NCBI GenBank assembly: GCA_038203025.1
Contig: JBBREK010000214.1
Span: forward strand, 1-7,318
Direction: 5' to 3'
Source of the DNA: UBA11346 sp038203025
Lineage (GTDB): Bacteria; Planctomycetota; UBA11346
DNA length: 7,318 nucleotides
The stretch's first letter is position 1, and each line of letters begins with the position of its first letter. Below, one piece after another: positions 5,179 to 7,318 of the stretch. A program made the position numbers and the translations under genes. The notes beneath the pieces are model-generated. The model was not told where the DNA came from. It made no database searches and was given only the letters and a program-made list of their open reading frames with translations.

Positions 5179-6633
5179 ATGAGCACTGAAGCAGCAGCCG
5201 GCGGCGGGAACCTCCTCGACGCCATCATGACCGAGACCAATATGGCGCCCGCCGACGAGGGCTACGGCCTCGCCCGTCGTGGCGTCGAGGCTCTGGTCGC
5301 CGAGCTCGTCAAGGGCAAGGCCGACGCCAAGGTCGACAAGGCGATGATCGACGCGATGATCGCCGAGTTGGACAGCAAGCTGTCCGCTCAACTCGACGCC
5401 ATCATGCACCACGCGGAGTTCCAGAAAATGGAAAGCTCGTGGCGTTCACTGAAGATGCTGGTCGACCGCACGAACTTCCGCGAGAACGTCAAGATCGAGC
5501 TGCTCAACGCCTCCAAGGAGGACCTGCAGACCGACTTCGAGGACGCCCCGGAGATCACCAAGTCGGGCCTGTACAAGACCGCCTACACCGCGGAGTACGG
5601 CCAGTTCGGCGGCGAGCCCTACGGCGCCATCATCGGCAACTACGAGTTCTCGTCCGGCCCGCAGGACATGGCCTTGCTGCAGAAGATGGCCAGCGTCGCC
5701 ACCATGACGCATGCCCCGTTCCTGACCTCGGCTTCGCCGAAGTTCTTCGGTGTGAAGAGCTTCACCGAGTTGCCCAAGCTCAACGACCTGAAGTCGCTGT
5801 TCGAGGGGCCGCAGTACGCCAAGTGGCGTTCGTTCCGCGAATCGGACGATGCCCGCAGCGTCGGCATGACCGCGCCGCGCTTCCTCCTCCGCCTGCCCTA
5901 CGGCCCGGAAACCGTGCCGGTCAAGGCATTCAACTACCAGGAGCAGGTCAAGGGCGACCATGACGCCTATGTCTGGGGCAACACCGCCTTCGCCCTGGCC
6001 AGCCGTCTGGCCGACAGCTTCGCCAAGTACCGCTGGTGCCCGAATATCATCGGACCCCAGAGCGGTGGTGCGGTCGAAAACCTGCCGCTGCACCAGTACG
6101 AGTCGATGGGTGCGATCGAGACCAAGGTGCCGACCGAGTGCCTGATCTCGGAACGCCGCGAGTACGAGATGTCCGAAGAGGGATTCATCTCGCTGTCGAT
6201 GCGCAAGGGCAGTGACAACGCCTGCTTCTTCTCCGCCAACTCCTGCCAGAAGCCGAAGAACTTTGGCCAGAGTGCCGAGGGCAAGCAGGCTGAGACCAAC
6301 TTCCGCCTTGGCACCCAGTTGCCCTACCTGTTCGTGGTCAACCGTCTGGCGCACTACATCAAGGTGCTGCAGCGCGAGCAGATCGGCTCGTGGAAGGACA
6401 AGAACCAGCTGCAGCGCGAGTTGTCGGAATGGATCAACCAGTACGTCGCCGCCCTCGACAACCCCAGCGACGAGGTGCGCAACACCCATCCGCTGCGGTC
6501 CGCCGAGATCACGGTCGAAGACGTGCCGGGTGAGGCCGGCTGGTACAAGGTCGGCATGAAGGTGCAGCCCCACTTCAAGTACATGGGCGCGTCCTTCACC
6601 CTGTCGCTGGTCGGCAAGCTCGACAAGAAGTGA
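5179..6633 (+). CDS. tssC: TssC, T6SS sheath large subunit
   Basis: The 484-residue product is TssC (VipB), the large sheath subunit whose contraction drives the Hcp tube outward and which ClpV disassembles in systems that have it. Full length and family-typical throughout: the helical N-terminus, HAEFQKMESSWRSLKMLVDRT (about 75-95), the Tyr/Gly-rich stretch FGGEPYGAIIGNYEF (about 142-156), a central WGNTAFALASRLADSFAKYRWCPNI segment, and the C-terminal block with WINQYVAALDNPSDEVRNTHPLRSAEITVED. The start ATG is 35 bases after tssB with only a weak upstream site (CGGA), so translation may benefit from tssB. No oddities seen. Confidence 0.96.
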   Translation: MSTEAAAGGGNLLDAIMTETNMAPADEGYGLARRGVEALVAELVKGKADAKVDKAMIDAMIAELDSKLSAQLDAIMHHAEFQKMESSWRSLKMLVDRTNFRENVKIELLNASKEDLQTDFEDAPEITKSGLYKTAYTAEYGQFGGEPYGAIIGNYEFSSGPQDMALLQKMASVATMTHAPFLTSASPKFFGVKSFTELPKLNDLKSLFEGPQYAKWRSFRESDDARSVGMTAPRFLLRLPYGPETVPVKAFNYQEQVKGDHDAYVWGNTAFALASRLADSFAKYRWCPNIIGPQSGGAVENLPLHQYESMGAIETKVPTECLISERREYEMSEEGFISLSMRKGSDNACFFSANSCQKPKNFGQSAEGKQAETNFRLGTQLPYLFVVNRLAHYIKVLQREQIGSWKDKNQLQRELSEWINQYVAALDNPSDEVRNTHPLRSAEITVEDVPGEAGWYKVGMKVQPHFKYMGASFTLSLVGKLDKK

Positions 6634-6680
6634 ACCGCTGTTGATCAAGCCCTTCCGCCGCCGGAAACCTCAAGCGGCGG

Positions 6681-6687
6681 GAAGGGA
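6681..6687 (+). promoter_or_regulatory. Ribosome binding site of tssE
   Basis: GAAGGGA seven bases before ATG 6695. It favours this start over an in-frame TTG at 6641, which has no good site and would add an 18-residue Arg/Lys-rich leader. Confidence 0.55.
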
Positions 6688-6694
6688 CATCGCC

Positions 6695-7117
6695 ATGCTC
6701 CGCAACATCACCCTGCTCGAACGCCTGAACCGCGCCGCCCGAGAGGGTGGCGATCGGACTGTGAAGGAGGATCGCGGCGCGGTCATGCGCTCGGTGCTGC
6801 GCAACCTGCAGTGCATCCTCAATACCCGCGAAGGTAGCGCCGCCGCCCAGCCCGAGTTGGGTATCCCCTCGCCGCATGAGTTGATGTGCGGCTATCCCAC
6901 CAGCATTGAGGTTGCGCTACGGGCTGTGAAGCTGTGCCTCCAGCGCTTCGAACCGCGTCTGACCAATGTCGTGGTCAGCATTGATCAGGCGGAGGCCGAA
7001 CGCATGGCCATCGGCTTCACCGTCTCTGCCCAGCTCGCGGGCGGGGATCGGCGCGATCCCGTCTCCTTCCACACCTCGATCACTCCGGACGGGCGCATGC
7101 GCCTGCGTGACGCCTGA
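6695..7117 (+). CDS. tssE: TssE, gp25-like T6SS baseplate protein
   Basis: The 140-residue product matches TssE, the homologue of phage T4 gp25, which joins the baseplate to the first sheath ring. Family features are the N-terminal LLERLNRA (about 5-12), VMRSVLRNLQCILNTREG (about 29-46, the conserved 'SVxRNLxxLLNTRxG' block), and a gp25-type C-terminal half with RFEPRLTNVVVSI (about 89-101) and FHTSITPDGRMRL. The middle segment LGIPSPHELMCGYP differs from the common 'SVLNYGLPD' version but keeps its place. tssC ends 61 bases upstream; tssF starts inside the stop codon, suggesting translational coupling. hcp, often found between tssC and tssE, is not in this gap. Confidence 0.88.
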   Translation: MLRNITLLERLNRAAREGGDRTVKEDRGAVMRSVLRNLQCILNTREGSAAAQPELGIPSPHELMCGYPTSIEVALRAVKLCLQRFEPRLTNVVVSIDQAEAERMAIGFTVSAQLAGGDRRDPVSFHTSITPDGRMRLRDA

Positions 7118-7318
7118 TGGCTTTCAATACCTACTTCCAGGACGAACTCACCTGGCTGCGTGAGATGGGCCGGGAATACGCCCAGGCGCATCCCGAGTCC
7201 GCCGGCATGCTCACCGAGGTCGGCAGCGACCCTGACGTCGAACGGCTGCTCGAGGGCTTTGCCTTTATCGCCGGACGGCTGCGGCAGAAGCTCGACGATG
7301 AACTGCCCGAACTGACCC
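7117..7318 (+). CDS. tssF: TssF, T6SS baseplate protein (5' end only)
   Basis: The first 67 codons of tssF (VasA family, normally about 580-630 residues) run off the right edge. The visible part, with YFQDELTWLREMGREYAQAHPESAGML (6-32) and DPDVERLLEGFAFIAGRLRQKLDDELPELT (38-67), matches the conserved TssF N-terminus almost motif for motif. TssF forms the baseplate wedge with TssG and TssK. The ATG at 7117-7119 overlaps the tssE stop codon by one base (TGATG). Confidence 0.93.
   Translation, partial: MAFNTYFQDELTWLREMGREYAQAHPESAGMLTEVGSDPDVERLLEGFAFIAGRLRQKLDDELPELT

Noticed and set aside
5446..6648. Long 400-codon open frame on the - strand opposite tssC
   Set aside because: It is a shadow of tssC caused by GC-rich codon use; tssC itself is full length with family motifs throughout.
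1..7318. CRISPR array, tRNA, rRNA or insertion sequence
   Set aside because: I saw no regularly spaced repeats, no tRNA- or rRNA-like segments and no transposase motifs on either strand.

Overview
The window (7,318 bases) is GC-rich bacterial DNA: 63-77% G+C in the lines of the two conserved genes I counted by hand. It carries part of a type VI secretion system (T6SS), so the host is Gram-negative. I cannot name a genus. The domain-reduced UvrC may be the best lineage clue, but I could not place it without a search.

Left part, bases 1-3049, all on the + strand. A large imperfect inverted repeat (17-120) stands just before a short uvrC-like nuclease gene (133-1464). It is followed 30 bases later by an unknown protein with a STAS-like C-terminal domain (1495-2079), and then by a phytanoyl-CoA dioxygenase (PhyH) family Fe(II)/2-oxoglutarate oxygenase (2228-3049). 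Nothing ties these three to one pathway.

Middle part, bases 3090-4248, on the - strand. hcp (4248 to 3796) encodes the T6SS tube protein. Downstream of it on the same strand is a 192-residue protein (3668 to 3090) that I recognise as a YopT/AvrPphB-like (clan CA, family C58) cysteine protease, with a putative Cys21/His118/Asp143 triad. I read this pair as tube protein plus cargo effector. It is the most interesting item here. No immunity gene is visible beside it.

Right part, bases 4249-7318. A 412-base divergent intergenic region, holding several short palindromes, separates hcp from the + strand structural operon tssB-tssC-tssE-tssF (4661 to beyond the right edge). TssB and TssC form the contractile sheath, TssE is the gp25-like baseplate protein, and TssF is the start of the large baseplate subunit, cut by the window end. 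In many T6SS clusters hcp lies between tssC and tssE. Here that slot is empty and hcp is paired with the putative effector instead.
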